DNA of 64,000 nt from Pseudoips prasinana (Eukaryota; Arthropoda; Insecta; Lepidoptera; Nolidae): contig OX621252.1 in NCBI GenBank assembly GCA_951640165.1, positions 30,711,934 through 30,775,933 of the forward strand, in the 5' to 3' direction. The position numbers and the translations under genes were made by a program. Below, piece after piece: positions 63,253-64,000 of the stretch (position 1 is its first letter; each line of letters opens with the position of its first letter). The notes beneath the pieces are model-generated. The model had not been told where the DNA came from. It saw only the letters and a list, made by a program, of their open reading frames with translations, and did not search any database.

Positions 63253-63610
63253 CTTTCACGCCAAAACTACCTAACGGATTTTGAGGAAACTCTGTAATTT
63301 CAAAATTTGTCAAGTCAAAACTGTACATTGAATATTTTTAAAAAAGGAGAGGATAGGATATTGCGGCGTGATCTACAGTCGATATCCTAGCCAAAAATAT
63401 AGTTTTTAGAATTTTTGTCTGTTTGTCTGTATGTATGCCCGGGCTAAACTCAAAAAGTACTGCATGGTATTACTCCAAATTTTCCATGAATATTACTAAG
63501 AGGTTGGGTCAATATATAGGCTACATAATATCACGCTATCACCTACGAGGGAGGAGCTATGATAATTTATAATGTTTAAAGCGGGTAAAACCTAGGGGCA
63601 CAGCTAGTTT
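63253..63610 (+). mobile_element. Helitron-like element in the Kir intron
   Basis: Body words 'ctaacggattttgagg', 'caaaactgtacattgaat' and 'ggcgtgatctacagtcg', ending 'ggggcacagctagt' at 63610. Closest relative in the window is 52556-52904. The left end is elaborated by the palindrome. Confidence 0.65.
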
Positions 63611-63828
63611 ATAATATTAGGAGGATTTATTTGAGGGTTTTGGAGGACGCTGGTGGTACAGGCGTATTCGTATGCTTTACATTTAAGTAATACACAGCTA
63701 TTCTCAAACTATCGCCAATAGCCGTCAAACGCGTAATTATAAATAAATATCCTACTTAACTCCTCAACACTTATAGTAATAGCATAAGCTAAGTACTATT
63801 GTTGATTAGTACATTTATTATAACTTAC

Positions 63829-63958
63829 TATTTTTTGGATAATAGACTCCAGGAATGAGACTTGTAGCCTCTTCTACAGGATTAATCTCTGCTCCTTCTA
63901 AATTATCAATGCAGTCTTCAAAATGATCATCACAGTCTTCAATATCTTTTCCAATCAT
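63829..63958 (-). CDS. Kir channel, first coding exon (residues 1-43 and first base of codon 44)
   Basis: ATG at 63956-63958 opens 43 codons: an acidic N-terminus starting MIGKDIEDCDDHFEDC and ending 'LIPGVYYPKN'. The exon ends in A followed by the donor GTAAGT (minus strand, 63823-63828). That single base plus 'aa' of the next exon makes Lys44, so the reading frame is continuous. An in-frame TAA lies 6 nt upstream of the ATG, which fixes the start. A 'tttacag' acceptor at 63970-63971 gives an exon start of 63969 with an 11-nt 5' UTR, so at least one non-coding exon lies beyond the window. The acidic head (10 Asp/Glu in the first 24 residues) is not part of the conserved Kir core. Confidence 0.85.
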
Positions 63959-64000
63959 GACTTATCGTTCTGTAAAACAAGAAGATAAATAGATTCTTTA

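Larger units (their letters stand above)
61970..63828 (-). other. Kir intron, 1859 nt
   Basis: GT...AG intron between the two coding exons. It contains unassigned AT-rich sequence, a moderately GC-rich patch at 62220-62450 that shares 'ggggttcgggccacag' in inverted form with 31322-31340, and a Helitron-like element with a palindromic left end (63128-63610). A 62-codon plus frame (62799-62987) is unrecognised. Confidence 0.8.

Noticed and set aside
1..64000. CRISPR arrays, bacterial operons, phage or defence systems
   Set aside because: No regularly spaced short repeats and no prokaryotic coding. All dense repeats resolve as eukaryotic transposable elements.

Overview
The window looks like nuclear DNA of a moth or butterfly. 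It is AT-rich and intron-bearing, and it is packed with Lepidoptera-type retroposons: RTE-like LINEs with ATG-repeat tails, CR1/Daphne-like LINEs, several tRNA-headed SINE families, Helitron-like elements ending in CTAGT, and many MITEs. I see no bacterial features (no operons, Shine-Dalgarno sites, CRISPR or phage). Species assignment is inference only.

Only one host gene is supported. At the right edge on the minus strand (60909-63969) are the last two exons of an inward-rectifier potassium channel (Kir/Irk family). They join in phase across a 1859-nt intron to give a complete 396-residue reading frame. Its 5' UTR continues off the window. The pore is odd: the selectivity filter reads TVAYG where Kir channels normally have TIGYG, and the M2 rectification position is Gln.

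The other 60 kb is a transposon graveyard. Two LINEs are long. One is a CR1/Daphne-like element (2781-6665, minus) whose ORF2 is broken by a single frameshift near 3490. The other is an apparently full-length RTE-like element (54466-57641, minus) with an uninterrupted 1022-codon ORF and a perfect 61-bp flanking direct repeat, so it is a very young insertion. Small families recur and are labelled here as follows. SINE-A (7 copies), SINE-B, SINE-C and SINE-D are tRNA-headed. The 5S-SINE (8 copies) carries a head like the 3' half of 5S rRNA. 'RTE-N' is a short element made of the RTE 5' end fused to the RTE 3' tail. 'E' is a poly(A) retroposon of about 300 bp. 'J' is an unclassified repeat with a conserved short frame. 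'L' is a GC/CpG-rich TIR element. 'P', 'K', 'Q' and 'N' are MITE/TIR elements. 'H', 'F', 'S', 'W' and 'X' are other repeats.

Much of the interest is in how these are stacked. At 27937-29600 one SINE-C is split by three insertions, one of which carries two more. At 20640-21605 an RTE-N holds a SINE-D that holds a J element. At 15943-17110 an L element holds an 881-bp hAT-like element with an exact 8-bp target duplication. Two near-perfect long palindromes with 5-6 bp loops (1757-1868 and 63128-63252) look like replication template-switch scars. I found no multi-gene functional system here. The most novel-looking items are the 5S-rRNA-derived SINE family, the RTE-N fusion family, the J-family conserved frame and the altered Kir pore.
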